This document shows, in pieces, positions 17,935-23,638 of a DNA stretch of 34,896 nucleotides. The stretch's first letter is position 1. Every line of letters starts with the position of its first letter. The position numbers and the translations under genes were made by a program. Below the pieces are notes generated by a model. It had not been told where the DNA came from, did no database searches, and was given only the letters and a program-made list of their open reading frames with translations. The stretch is from the NCBI GenBank assembly GCA_937901165.1, contig CALCGS010000031.1:1-34896 (forward strand). The letters are read 5' to 3'. The stretch is from an uncultured Alphaproteobacteria bacterium (GTDB taxonomy: Bacteria; Pseudomonadota; Alphaproteobacteria; Rs-D84).

Positions 17935-18376
17935 TTTTTTCCTCCATCTTGCGTAACACAGAATTCATGGTTTTCAAACTCTGTATTAAATCACGTTCGT
18001 CATCACGCGACATTGTTGAAAATATACCCTCTATTGCATTGTACATACTATCCTTGGCGGCAATGGCAACATCACGCCCATGCGGACTTAAATCGTACCA
18101 TGTATTTCTGCGATCATTTTCATCAATATCACGAACAACCAAACCATCTTTTTCCAACTTTCTAAACAGCATACATAAATTTGGGGTTGGAACCTGTTCC
18201 CGACGCGCAATATCCTTTAATAATGCACGCCCACCAACATATAACCGAATCAATATCGTCAACTGTTGACGCGTATAACCGATCGTACGTGATGGGTCAC
18301 GCTTTATCCTATCCGCCAAACAGTCCAGTATACGGATGTTTTCTTCCATAAGTTTTATAAATTCTTTACGTGCCAT
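17924..18376 (-). CDS. MarR-family transcriptional regulator
   Basis: The 150-residue protein has a winged helix-turn-helix. The recognition part runs through LLKDIARREQVPTPNLCMLFRKLEKDGLVVR, and the wing contains DENDRRNTWYDLSPHG, matching the MarR DxRD/R...LT.G pattern. MarR dimers usually repress their own operon and release DNA on binding phenolic or other small ligands. I choose the ATG at 18376, with TGGGGT about 5 bases upstream, over an in-frame TTG six codons earlier. A perfect palindrome at 18393-18415 sits at the predicted transcription start, which supports autoregulation of marR-tolC-adaptor-RND. Confidence 0.93.
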   Translation of the reverse strand: MARKEFIKLMEENIRILDCLADRIKRDPSRTIGYTRQQLTILIRLYVGGRALLKDIARREQVPTPNLCMLFRKLEKDGLVVRDIDENDRRNTWYDLSPHGRDVAIAAKDSMYNAIEGIFSTMSRDDERDLIQSLKTMNSVLRKMEEKNAK

Positions 18377-18392
18377 TTTTACCCCAGAACTC

Positions 18393-18415
18393 AATCATTA
18401 AACTGTTTAATGATT
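18393..18415. promoter_or_regulatory. Perfect 23-bp palindrome, likely MarR operator
   Basis: Two 11-base arms (AATCATTAAAC and its exact complement) surround a single central base. It lies between the predicted -10 box and the marR ribosome site, covering the expected +1. Size and symmetry fit a MarR dimer site. Confidence 0.7.
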
Positions 18416-18418
18416 ATT

Positions 18419-18446
18419 ATACTATAATATTTTATTAGGATTTCAA
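18419..18446 (-). promoter_or_regulatory. Promoter of the marR efflux operon
   Basis: TTGAAA and TAGTAT on the minus strand are separated by 16 bases, immediately upstream of the palindrome. An overlapping TATAGT is an alternative -10. Confidence 0.5.
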
Positions 18447-18527
18447 GCAATATTTTTTTATATTTTTACATAAAAAAATTTGCAATCTAAAAAACGACCC
18501 GATTCGCAAATAAAAAATATAAAAATT

Positions 18528-18603
18528 TGGCACCCCCAATGGGAATCGAACCCATGTTGCCAGAATGAGAATCTGATGTCCTGGACCGCTAGACGATGGG
18601 GGC
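18528..18603 (-). tRNA. tRNA-Glu (anticodon CUC)
   Basis: A 76-base cloverleaf with encoded CCA. The acceptor stem is GCCCCCA with TGGGGGT. The anticodon stem is TCAGA with TCTGG around the loop TTCTCAT, giving anticodon CTC. The T-arm contains GGGTTCGATTCCC. The D-arm (CGTCTAGCGGTCCAGGAC) resembles bacterial tRNA-Glu. CTC reads only GAG, so a separate UUC isoacceptor must exist elsewhere. Confidence 0.95.
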
Positions 18604-18653
18604 ATTTTACGTTTGTATTATTAAAGATTTTTGAATAAATAGCAAATTTATTT

Positions 18654-18681
18654 TTGCAAAAAACTATTTTTTGTTTATCAT
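18654..18681 (+). promoter_or_regulatory. Possible promoter giving a leaderless kinase-like mRNA
   Basis: TTGCAA and TATCAT are separated by 16 bases. The predicted transcript start falls within a few bases of the ATG at 18690, which has no ribosome site. Confidence 0.35.
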
Positions 18682-18689
18682 AAGTATCA

Positions 18690-19412
18690 ATGTTCAATAT
18701 AAGACATTTTTTTACTAATTTGTTATGTGGTATTATTCCAGGTGCCAGGAATCGTAATACAGTTCGGGCTTTTTGCAATACTAACAACGTTTATAACTTG
18801 CATTTTATACGCAAAAACACGGGATTCAAACATATAAGGATTAAACATTTTGTTGGATATCGTGGGTTGGCACTTACCACATGCGTAAACAATAAATACG
18901 CTTATAAATTTCAAATTAGAAAAATGAATAAAGAATCTTTTGAACGTGAAAAGATTATAACCGATGAATTTAGGAAAATTTCACATCTGTATATACCCAA
19001 AATGGAAATTTTTCCATACGCTGGCAAATTTGTACGCAGATACGAATATATAAACGGCACAACTATTAGAAAAATAAAACCAAAAATTGTAAAAGAAATG
19101 ACCCCCGATTGGGCGCATAGTATTGCAAAATTTTTATTTGAAATTGGAATGTACGACCCGAAATCGTTATACAAATATAAAACCGACAAAAATGCAAAAC
19201 CTGGATACATGTACGGATGGTACCATGGGGATATTTACGATAATTTTATGATAGATAAAAAAACAAATAAAATATTGGCTGTGTTTGATTGGGAAGATGT
19301 GCGTTTTGACGATTTTAGCAATATTTTTCAATCAAAATACCCAGACCAAAACGAATTTATGCAAGCCGTACGCATTGAATACGATAAAATTTATAAAAAA
19401 TCTTGCAAATAA
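18690..19412 (+). CDS. APH/choline-kinase-like phosphotransferase
   Basis: The 240-residue protein has a kinase-like fold signature. A possible nucleotide-binding lysine lies in YAYKF (K73). The catalytic loop is H179-G-D-I-Y-D-N185 with FMID, and the metal-binding motif FDWED is at 199-203. This is the pattern of aminoglycoside phosphotransferases, choline kinases and LPS or sugar kinases. The N-terminus (FFTNLLCGIIPGARNRNTVR) resembles the amphipathic leader of many capsule and LPS glycosyltransferases, so a cell-surface sugar or phosphocholine substrate is plausible. It stands alone between two tRNA genes. No ribosome site precedes the ATG (see the promoter at 18654). Confidence 0.75.
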   Translation: MFNIRHFFTNLLCGIIPGARNRNTVRAFCNTNNVYNLHFIRKNTGFKHIRIKHFVGYRGLALTTCVNNKYAYKFQIRKMNKESFEREKIITDEFRKISHLYIPKMEIFPYAGKFVRRYEYINGTTIRKIKPKIVKEMTPDWAHSIAKFLFEIGMYDPKSLYKYKTDKNAKPGYMYGWYHGDIYDNFMIDKKTNKILAVFDWEDVRFDDFSNIFQSKYPDQNEFMQAVRIEYDKIYKKSCK

Positions 19413-19449
19413 ATAATTTTTTTATATAATCATTATGTTTTTTAGTTAT

Positions 19450-19523
19450 TGGGGTGTCGTCTAATGGTAGGACAAGAGATTTTGGTTCTCTTTATCATGG
19501 TTCGAATCCGTGCGCCCCAACCA
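19450..19523 (+). tRNA. tRNA-Gln (anticodon UUG)
   Basis: A 74-base cloverleaf with encoded CCA. The acceptor stem is TGGGGTG with CGCCCCA. The anticodon stem is AGAGA with TCTCT around the loop TTTTGGT, giving TTG. The T-arm contains GGTTCGAATCC. It starts with U as bacterial tRNA-Gln does. It marks the left edge of the repeat-rich accessory block. Confidence 0.96.
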
Positions 19524-19532
19524 AAATTAAAC

Positions 19533-19556
19533 AATACCCCCAACGGGGTATTTTTT
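19533..19556 (+). terminator. Terminator of tRNA-Gln
   Basis: The 8-bp stem AATACCCC/GGGGTATT with a CAAC loop is followed by T residues, ten bases after the CCA end. Confidence 0.85.
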
Positions 19557-19577
19557 AATTTTCATGGCGCACGGATA

Positions 19578-19599
19578 CGCCAGAGCGAAGCGCATGGCG
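19578..19599. repeat. GC-rich hairpin in the tRNA-Gln downstream spacer
   Basis: CGCCA and TGGCG flank a 12-base loop within a GC-rich stretch. The surrounding bases 19564-19606 also hold two near-direct copies of ATGGCG plus GATACGC/AATACGC. No gene is supported here. Confidence 0.5.
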
Positions 19600-19620
19600 A
19601 ATACGCAGATGAACAATTAG

Positions 19621-19670
19621 CAACCGCGCAAAAACGGATATTTTTAATTAGAGTTTTTGCCCTGCGGTTG
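19621..19670. repeat. Long interrupted inverted repeat
   Basis: CAACCGC (19621-19627) pairs with GCGGTTG (19664-19670), and CAAAAAC (19629-19635) pairs with GTTTTTG (19653-19659). A 17-base A+T-rich loop lies between. It abuts the 104-bp repeat at 19677. Confidence 0.6.
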
Positions 19671-19676
19671 GTTATT

Positions 19677-19780
19677 GTTTATCAAGGTCTCGTACGCATT
19701 CCAGAGAGTAAAACAAATACCCTTTCATCAGTTCGAAAGTCAAATTTCGATTTTTTATCTTTTTAAACACACTTTCGAAC
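19677..19780 (+). repeat. 104-bp composite repeat, copy 1 (contains 50-bp element A)
   Basis: It starts GTTTATCAAGG, continues through CATTCCAGAGAGTAAAACAA and ends with the 50-bp element. It is closely similar along its whole length to 20568-20672, with a few substitutions and one length difference. Confidence 0.8.
19731..19780 (+). repeat. 50-bp element, copy A
   Basis: Ends GTTCGAAAGT and ACTTTCGAAC form perfect 10-bp terminal inverted repeats around a 30-base A+T-rich centre that begins CAAATTTCG. This copy has the most divergent centre. Confidence 0.85.
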
Positions 19781-19801
19781 CAACTTTAAAATAAAAAATT
19801 A

Positions 19802-19829
19802 TTGTATTTACAAATAATTATATTATAAT
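19802..19829 (+). promoter_or_regulatory. Promoter of the deoxyribosyltransferase-like gene
   Basis: TTGTAT and a consensus TATAAT are separated by 16 bases, about 20 bases upstream of the ATG at 19851. Confidence 0.65.
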
Positions 19830-19850
19830 GCGCCCAACAAAGGAAAAATT

Positions 19851-20186
19851 ATGACAATTACAATAATAACAATATGTGGTGACCCGTTTAAGTGGGAATC
19901 AGAAATCACATATCTTGCTGAACGAATGACTTGTTCTGGGAAATATTGTGTTTTAACACCAGTTATTCCGTTTATAAAACATCCACCTGTGGGGGGTATG
20001 TTTACAGCCTCAGAAATAGGTCGTTTAGTTGATGCGCAACGTATAAAGATAAATTTATCGTCGGCAATATTAGTTATGGATACAAACGGTGTCGTTGATG
20101 AAGTAACTCAATGTGAAGTAGCCTATGCGAAAATGAAGAAAAAGCAAATAATGTATTACAGCCAGGAAATACATAATTGGAGATAA
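19851..20186 (+). CDS. Nucleoside 2-deoxyribosyltransferase-like small protein
   Basis: The 111-residue protein opens ITIITICGDPFKWESEI and closes with a segment, ILVMDTNGVVDEVTQCEVAY then AKMKKKQIMYYS. This matches the compact deoxyribosyltransferase-like fold (a CGS-x-F start, a LADEILVVN-like strand, and a STxxEIEYAxxxxKPV motif). Family members cleave or transfer the N-glycosidic bond of deoxynucleosides or nucleotides and are common in phages and accessory DNA. The glutamate in QCEVAYAK is at the usual catalytic position, but the GES/GET motif reads VDE, so activity is uncertain. It has a good promoter and an AAAGGA ribosome site. Confidence 0.7.
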   Translation: MTITIITICGDPFKWESEITYLAERMTCSGKYCVLTPVIPFIKHPPVGGMFTASEIGRLVDAQRIKINLSSAILVMDTNGVVDEVTQCEVAYAKMKKKQIMYYSQEIHNWR

Positions 20187-20215
20187 ACTCGCGTTTTGCC
20201 AGCACCCCACAACCA
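20186..20215 (+). repeat. 30-bp dispersed repeat, copy X
   Basis: It starts AACTCGCGTTT and ends CCCACAACCA. It matches 21460-21489 with four mismatches and begins on the last base of the preceding stop codon. Confidence 0.65.
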
Positions 20216-20322
20216 CACTTCGCGCCTGCGACGCTTCGTGTGGCGGGCCACACGGACGGAGCAGTTATCGCAAAGTAGTGTCCACCGTAGCCTTGGCGTA
20301 GGCGGACAGGAATAAAATTTAA
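20216..20322. repeat. GC-rich hairpin cluster upstream of the GIY-YIG gene
   Basis: This non-coding stretch is strikingly G+C rich against its surroundings. It holds a 7-bp hairpin CGTGTGG/CCACACG at 20237-20254 and a near-palindrome at 20279-20308 (TGTCC...GGACA, inner CCTTGG). I recall similar GTCC/GGAC hairpins preceding GIY-YIG genes in other uncultured bacteria; that is recollection, not checked. Confidence 0.6.
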
Positions 20323-20568
20323 ATGTTTTATGTATATCTTATAAAAAGCATTTCCCACCCTGAACAAAAATACATCGGTCAAACAGATGATTTGAAACAA
20401 CGGCTAAAGCAACATAATGCAGGATATTCAATACACACAGCAAAATATAAACCATGGGAATTGGTAAATTACTTTGCTTTTACCTCAAAAGATGCAGCAT
20501 TAAAATTTGAACAATATCTTAAAACAGGTTCCGGATACGCATTCGCAAAAAGACATTTTTGGAAATAG
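20323..20568 (+). CDS. GIY-YIG endonuclease superfamily protein
   Basis: The 81-residue protein is a stand-alone GIY-YIG domain of the short UPF0213-like type. YVYLIKS is the first motif strand, YIGQTDDLKQRLKQHN carries YIG and the arginine helix, and the metal-binding glutamate is in ALKFEQYLKTGSG. A KRHF tail is typical of the group. These proteins are found singly in many genomes, and their cellular role is not settled (DNA repair or mobile-element cleavage). The gene is framed by the GC-rich hairpins upstream and by the 104-bp repeat, which starts on the last base of its stop codon. This suggests that gene and repeats move as a unit. Confidence 0.88.
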   Translation: MFYVYLIKSISHPEQKYIGQTDDLKQRLKQHNAGYSIHTAKYKPWELVNYFAFTSKDAALKFEQYLKTGSGYAFAKRHFWK

Positions 20569-20672
20569 TTTATCAAGGCCTCGTGCGCATTCCAGAGAGT
20601 AAAACAAATACTCTTCCGCAAAGTTCGAAAGTCAATTTTTCTATTTTTAACTACTATCTGGCACTTTCGAAC
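20568..20672 (+). repeat. 105-bp composite repeat, copy 2 (contains 50-bp element B)
   Basis: Same layout as 19677-19780: GTTTATCAAGG, then CATTCCAGAGAGTAAAACAA, then a 50-bp element. It begins on the last base of the GIY-YIG stop codon. Confidence 0.8.
20623..20672 (+). repeat. 50-bp element, copy B
   Basis: The 10-bp ends GTTCGAAAGT and ACTTTCGAAC are perfect. The 30-base centre differs from copy D at only two positions. Confidence 0.9.
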
Positions 20673-20769
20673 TTTTTAATACATTGCAAATAGTAGATAT
20701 TGTTTTCGAACTGATAAAAACACTACATTCACAATAAAAACATGCTCTGAATATATTTATCGTTCATTA

Positions 20770-20792
20770 TGGTTGTGGTGTGTGGGCGAAAC
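20770..20792 (-). repeat. 23-bp inverted repeat, left arm (copy Z)
   Basis: Exact reverse complement of 21467-21489. The pair brackets 720 bp containing the 182-residue gene and its promoter. Confidence 0.85.
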
Positions 20793-20812
20793 ATTAACAG
20801 TATAAAAATCTT

Positions 20813-21361
20813 TTATCTGGAATTATTTAAAGCAGATTGTGTATTACGAATGCGTTCTTGCAACGCTTTATATTTGAGACGTCCGTTTATTCTCCCATCA
20901 AACCCTTTTCTATGTTCATGGGTGTGCAGGCAAAACCAATCTTGTCGCAAATGAGAAGAAATCATATAAGAAAACTTTTTCAGCACGCGTTCCACAATCG
21001 TTTTATATGTATCAGAAGGCAATAACGTAATACCATTTGTAGCCCTATCACCACCATAATATTTCCATTCTAAAAAAACATCTATTTCATATGGATACGG
21101 TGGCAAACCATTATTGTAAAGTTTAGGATTATAATATTTTTCCCAATATGCACTTAATGCAGAATCTTCCTGTATTCTTTCGTGCAACCAATCTTCGTGG
21201 GATTTCCTGAAATCTGGTGATTCAAGAGTCACAATAGTTTTGTGTAAGGAATTGGAGTTCCAATGTAAAGTAAAAAAATCTGGAGTATTTACTTCTTGTA
21301 CATAATATAACAATTCATAAATGTTATGATAGAATAATTCCCAATCCGGACGTTCTGACAT
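20813..21361 (-). CDS. Unrecognised 182-residue protein in an inverted-repeat cassette
   Basis: The soluble protein has no signal peptide or membrane segment. It is rich in aromatic residues, with six tryptophans, and has HERIQEDSALSAYWEKYYN in the middle and HLRQDWFCLHTHEHRKG near the C-terminus. The clustered histidines could bind metal. The C-terminal tail is basic (RLKYKALQERIRNTQ). I do not recognise a family. Reality is supported by a well-spaced promoter at 21410-21438, an uninterrupted frame and placement between the two arms of a perfect 23-bp inverted repeat. The ribosome site is weak (TAGGT). Confidence 0.65.
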   Translation of the reverse strand: MSERPDWELFYHNIYELLYYVQEVNTPDFFTLHWNSNSLHKTIVTLESPDFRKSHEDWLHERIQEDSALSAYWEKYYNPKLYNNGLPPYPYEIDVFLEWKYYGGDRATNGITLLPSDTYKTIVERVLKKFSYMISSHLRQDWFCLHTHEHRKGFDGRINGRLKYKALQERIRNTQSALNNSR

Positions 21362-21409
21362 AATATATACCTATATAATTGCTCTCACACTCCCTATTAT
21401 CTAAAGGAA

Positions 21410-21438
21410 AGTATATATATAAGTTCGATAAAAATCAA
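21410..21438 (-). promoter_or_regulatory. Promoter of the 182-residue protein gene
   Basis: TTGATT and TATACT on the minus strand are separated by 17 bases, placing the transcript start about 40 bases before the ATG at 21361. Confidence 0.55.
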
Positions 21439-21459
21439 CATATTATTAACATTGATAAC

Positions 21460-21489
21460 AACTCGCGTTTCGCCCACACACCACAACCA
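21460..21489 (+). repeat. 30-bp dispersed repeat, copy Y (right arm of 23-bp inverted repeat)
   Basis: It starts AACTCGCGTTT. Its last 23 bases (21467-21489) are the exact reverse complement of 20770-20792. Confidence 0.85.
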
Positions 21490-21498
21490 AAATTAAAA

Positions 21499-21522
21499 AA
21501 ATGCCCGTTGGGGCATTTTTTA
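21499..21522 (+). terminator. Rho-independent terminator without an obvious upstream gene
   Basis: ATGCCC/GGGCAT with a GTTG loop sits in A and T runs extending the stem. It follows repeat copy Y; no plus-strand gene lies directly upstream. Confidence 0.75.
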
Positions 21523-21545
21523 TTTGAAACACAAGGATTTGGCGA

Positions 21546-21595
21546 GTTCGAAAGTCAATTTTTTAATTTTTGTATTCTTATCAGCACTTTCGAAC
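21546..21595 (+). repeat. 50-bp element, copy C
   Basis: Perfect 10-bp ends GTTCGAAAGT and ACTTTCGAAC surround a 30-base centre starting CAATTTTTTAA. No 104-bp left part is present here. Confidence 0.88.
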
Positions 21596-21811
21596 TACGG
21601 AATTTTGTTTCTGCTGTAAAAGGCTATAATCTGCCATCATTTTTTCCACTTATCTCTTGCCCGATTTCCAACAACTCGGCTCGCGAATTGCACAGACAGC
21701 ACAAACAAAAATTAAAAACACCTTTCATAAAGTTCTTTTGTGTGTTTTTTTCACATGCTTTAAAAAGACTTGAAAAAGGTGTATAATCAGTCGACAAAAT
21801 GTGTGAATCAA
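21596..21811. other. Gene-free spacer with a possible orphan transcript
   Basis: No gene is supported. The stretch holds an isolated TATAAT (21625-21630), a third AACTCG...CACAAACAAAAATTAAAAA block (from about 21674), and a good plus-strand promoter at 21759-21787. That promoter faces the 3' end of the minus-strand gene at 21812. Confidence 0.4.
21759..21787 (+). promoter_or_regulatory. Plus-strand promoter with no matching gene
   Basis: TTTAAA and a consensus TATAAT are separated by 17 bases. Downstream there is only a 28-codon frame from 21800, inside the antisense of the next gene. Confidence 0.5.
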
Positions 21812-22435
21812 TTATTTCTGTCTTGCAAATAATTTACGTAAAGCGACTGGAATTTTATTATTGTTATTCGGCCATATTTCTTTAATTTTTAAATTCACCA
21901 CAACATCCTGTTCTGGTTTCAACACATCATATCCAGGATAAGTAATCGTATACTCGTTTGAAGCCAATGGATTAACTATCAAACCAATCTTTTTTGCATT
22001 ATATACCCATGGAATAATAACAGCATCAGAACTACAATCATCCATTTTTGGGGCTTTAATACCATTTTGTTCAAAATATGCTATTGCATCTGATTTATAC
22101 GGAACCTTTGTGCATACATATAACACCACTTGACGAGTTGTTTCTTTACCGACAACACCTTTTTTGTATTTAAATGAATCATTTGTATGGTTTAAACTTT
22201 CAAACAAATGTTTTTTCTGTTCTTGTTTTGTCGCTAAAACAGGATCAATTATATAATCACACCGATAAATAGTCAATTTTGTTCCATCTTGATTCAAGGA
22301 TTTATTTTTTGCCAACCACTTTACAAACTCAGCTGCATTTTTAATATCGGATGGAACTAGATAATCTAATGTACCATCATTAATTTTATACTTTGTTTCA
22401 ATAAGATAGTTTTTGCCATTATTATCATATTTCAT
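21812..22435 (-). CDS. Unrecognised 207-residue protein, possible relative of the gene at 22635
   Basis: The start is set at the ATG at 22435, because AAGGA lies 7 bases upstream; the frame extends 11 codons further without a comparable site. The protein is hydrophilic, Lys and Asn rich, without signal peptide or membrane segments. Its middle has a beta-rich stretch (RQVVLYVCTKVPYKSDAIAY). It ends VVNLKIKEIWPNNNNKIPVA followed by LRKLFARQK. The neighbour at 22635-23207 ends in a similar pattern (ICQIYPKN...IPKGLTNLLLKGK), so the two may be diverged copies or share a C-terminal tag. I cannot name a family. Confidence 0.65.
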   Translation of the reverse strand: MKYDNNGKNYLIETKYKINDGTLDYLVPSDIKNAAEFVKWLAKNKSLNQDGTKLTIYRCDYIIDPVLATKQEQKKHLFESLNHTNDSFKYKKGVVGKETTRQVVLYVCTKVPYKSDAIAYFEQNGIKAPKMDDCSSDAVIIPWVYNAKKIGLIVNPLASNEYTITYPGYDVLKPEQDVVVNLKIKEIWPNNNNKIPVALRKLFARQK

Positions 22436-22601
22436 TTTTGCATCCTTATTTTTTATCCGTCCATACAAACAATATAGTATTAAAAAAAAAATAGCAACAG
22501 ATTTATATAAACATTATAATAATTATAAAGCGACGCATCTTTGTGGTGTAATTTATCAGACTCTGATAGTGTTGCACAGATTTGAAAATAATTGCAAAAA
22601 G

Positions 22602-22624
22602 AAAACCCTGTAATTCAGGGTTTT
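22602..22624. terminator. Bidirectional terminator
   Basis: AAAACCCTG/CAGGGTTTT with a 5-base loop lies 10 bases beyond the stop of the minus-strand gene at 22635. A and T runs on both sides allow function in either direction. Confidence 0.8.
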
Positions 22625-22634
22625 TACATTATTG

Positions 22635-23207
22635 CTATCTTAATATACAATTTTTCCCCTTTAACAACAGATTTGTTAAACCCTTTGGTATCGTACCAAA
22701 ATCAGCATTTTTAGGGTATATTTGACATATATTTGTATCAACAACAATATCTTTTTCATCTAGTGGTCTAAGGTTAAAATAGATTTCATCAGGGTACCAT
22801 TTACCAGATGATAAAATGAACACAGGTGTATTTGTATCGTAAATTTTAGAATAAGGATAAATAAACTTTTTAACATCTTGTGGGTATATTAATTTATTAG
22901 TTGTTGACATAATGAATTTAAATTTTTGTGGATCATAAAAATCGTGTGCTTGTTTTCCACCTTCTTCATAGATGCATATTTTTCTGTAACATTCAAAGCT
23001 GTATGTTTTTTTATCGCGTTGATAAAGATGTGGAATTTTATTACAAAAAATCTTTATTTCTTCTATTTGATTTTCGAGTCCTTTACTTTCTATAGTTTGG
23101 TTTTCCCCAAAACAAGTATCACTTTCTCTATATCTAATATGACCATCATTAGTGTTATGGGTATCAAATGTGCCAATCTTAAATTCAACATCGCTTTTAA
23201 ATATCAT
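22635..23207 (-). CDS. Unrecognised 190-residue protein, possible relative of the gene at 21812
   Basis: The ATG at 23207 has AAGGA 7 bases upstream. The soluble protein has five cysteines (CFGEN, IFCNKIP, FECYRKICIYE, TNICQIY, NCILR among them) and no signal peptide. Its C-terminal 30 residues (DTNICQIYPKNADFGTIPKG then LTNLLLKGK) resemble the end of the next downstream protein in the order Ile-x-x-Ile-Tyr/Trp-Pro-x-Asn, Ile-Pro, Leu-x-x-Leu. The rest is not obviously alike. It is followed by a strong terminator, so the two genes are separate transcription units. No family recognised. Confidence 0.65.
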   Translation of the reverse strand: MIFKSDVEFKIGTFDTHNTNDGHIRYRESDTCFGENQTIESKGLENQIEEIKIFCNKIPHLYQRDKKTYSFECYRKICIYEEGGKQAHDFYDPQKFKFIMSTTNKLIYPQDVKKFIYPYSKIYDTNTPVFILSSGKWYPDEIYFNLRPLDEKDIVVDTNICQIYPKNADFGTIPKGLTNLLLKGKNCILR

Positions 23208-23638
23208 TATTCAATCCTTTGCTAGTCTTTTCCTGAATTTATCACAATTTATTGCAAAAGCAAGTTAGTTTTCTGGTGTTTAATTTTGAACCAAGCAATG
23301 TAATATTCAAATATTTGATTGATTACTACCAATATTTAGTTCTATGAAAAAGATACGTTATTTATACTTGCACATAAATAAAATAACATATAAGACAAAA
23401 AAATACGATTTGAATCCACATGAAATTTATTGTCAATGTTTAATGGTTTCTGTATGGTTCTGGGTGTGTCAGAAACGAAGAATAACCCAACGAACAAGCA
23501 CAGAAAATATTTCATATTTTGTTTTTCAGAATTTTTTCTTAAATCGGTATTTACATTTTGCGTTTATTTTATAAAAAACCCTGGTAAAAAATTTACTTTT
23601 TATTAAGTTTTTGTTTTAATTTGCAATACCCCAACAGA
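23208..23638. other. Gene-free A+T-rich spacer
   Basis: A 76-codon frame at 23344-23574 exists but has no ribosome site, and its composition looks unselected. The middle (23460-23510) is less A+T rich than its flanks, which may mark a decayed gene. Nothing else is seen until the 50-bp element at 23639. Confidence 0.4.

Noticed and set aside
19449..19766. Protein-coding frame running through tRNA-Gln
   Set aside because: It reads through a well-formed tRNA and its terminator, and has no translation signals.
19677..20672. Retron or diversity-generating element
   Set aside because: No reverse transcriptase is encoded anywhere in the window.
21460..21489. Remnant of a tRNA 3' end (the sequence ends in ACCA like tRNA-Gln)
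   Set aside because: No T-arm or acceptor partner is found upstream; similarity is limited to a short A-rich block.
23344..23574. 76-codon plus-strand frame in the spacer before the HD gene
   Set aside because: No ribosome site or promoter, and no domain or signal pattern; at most a decayed gene.
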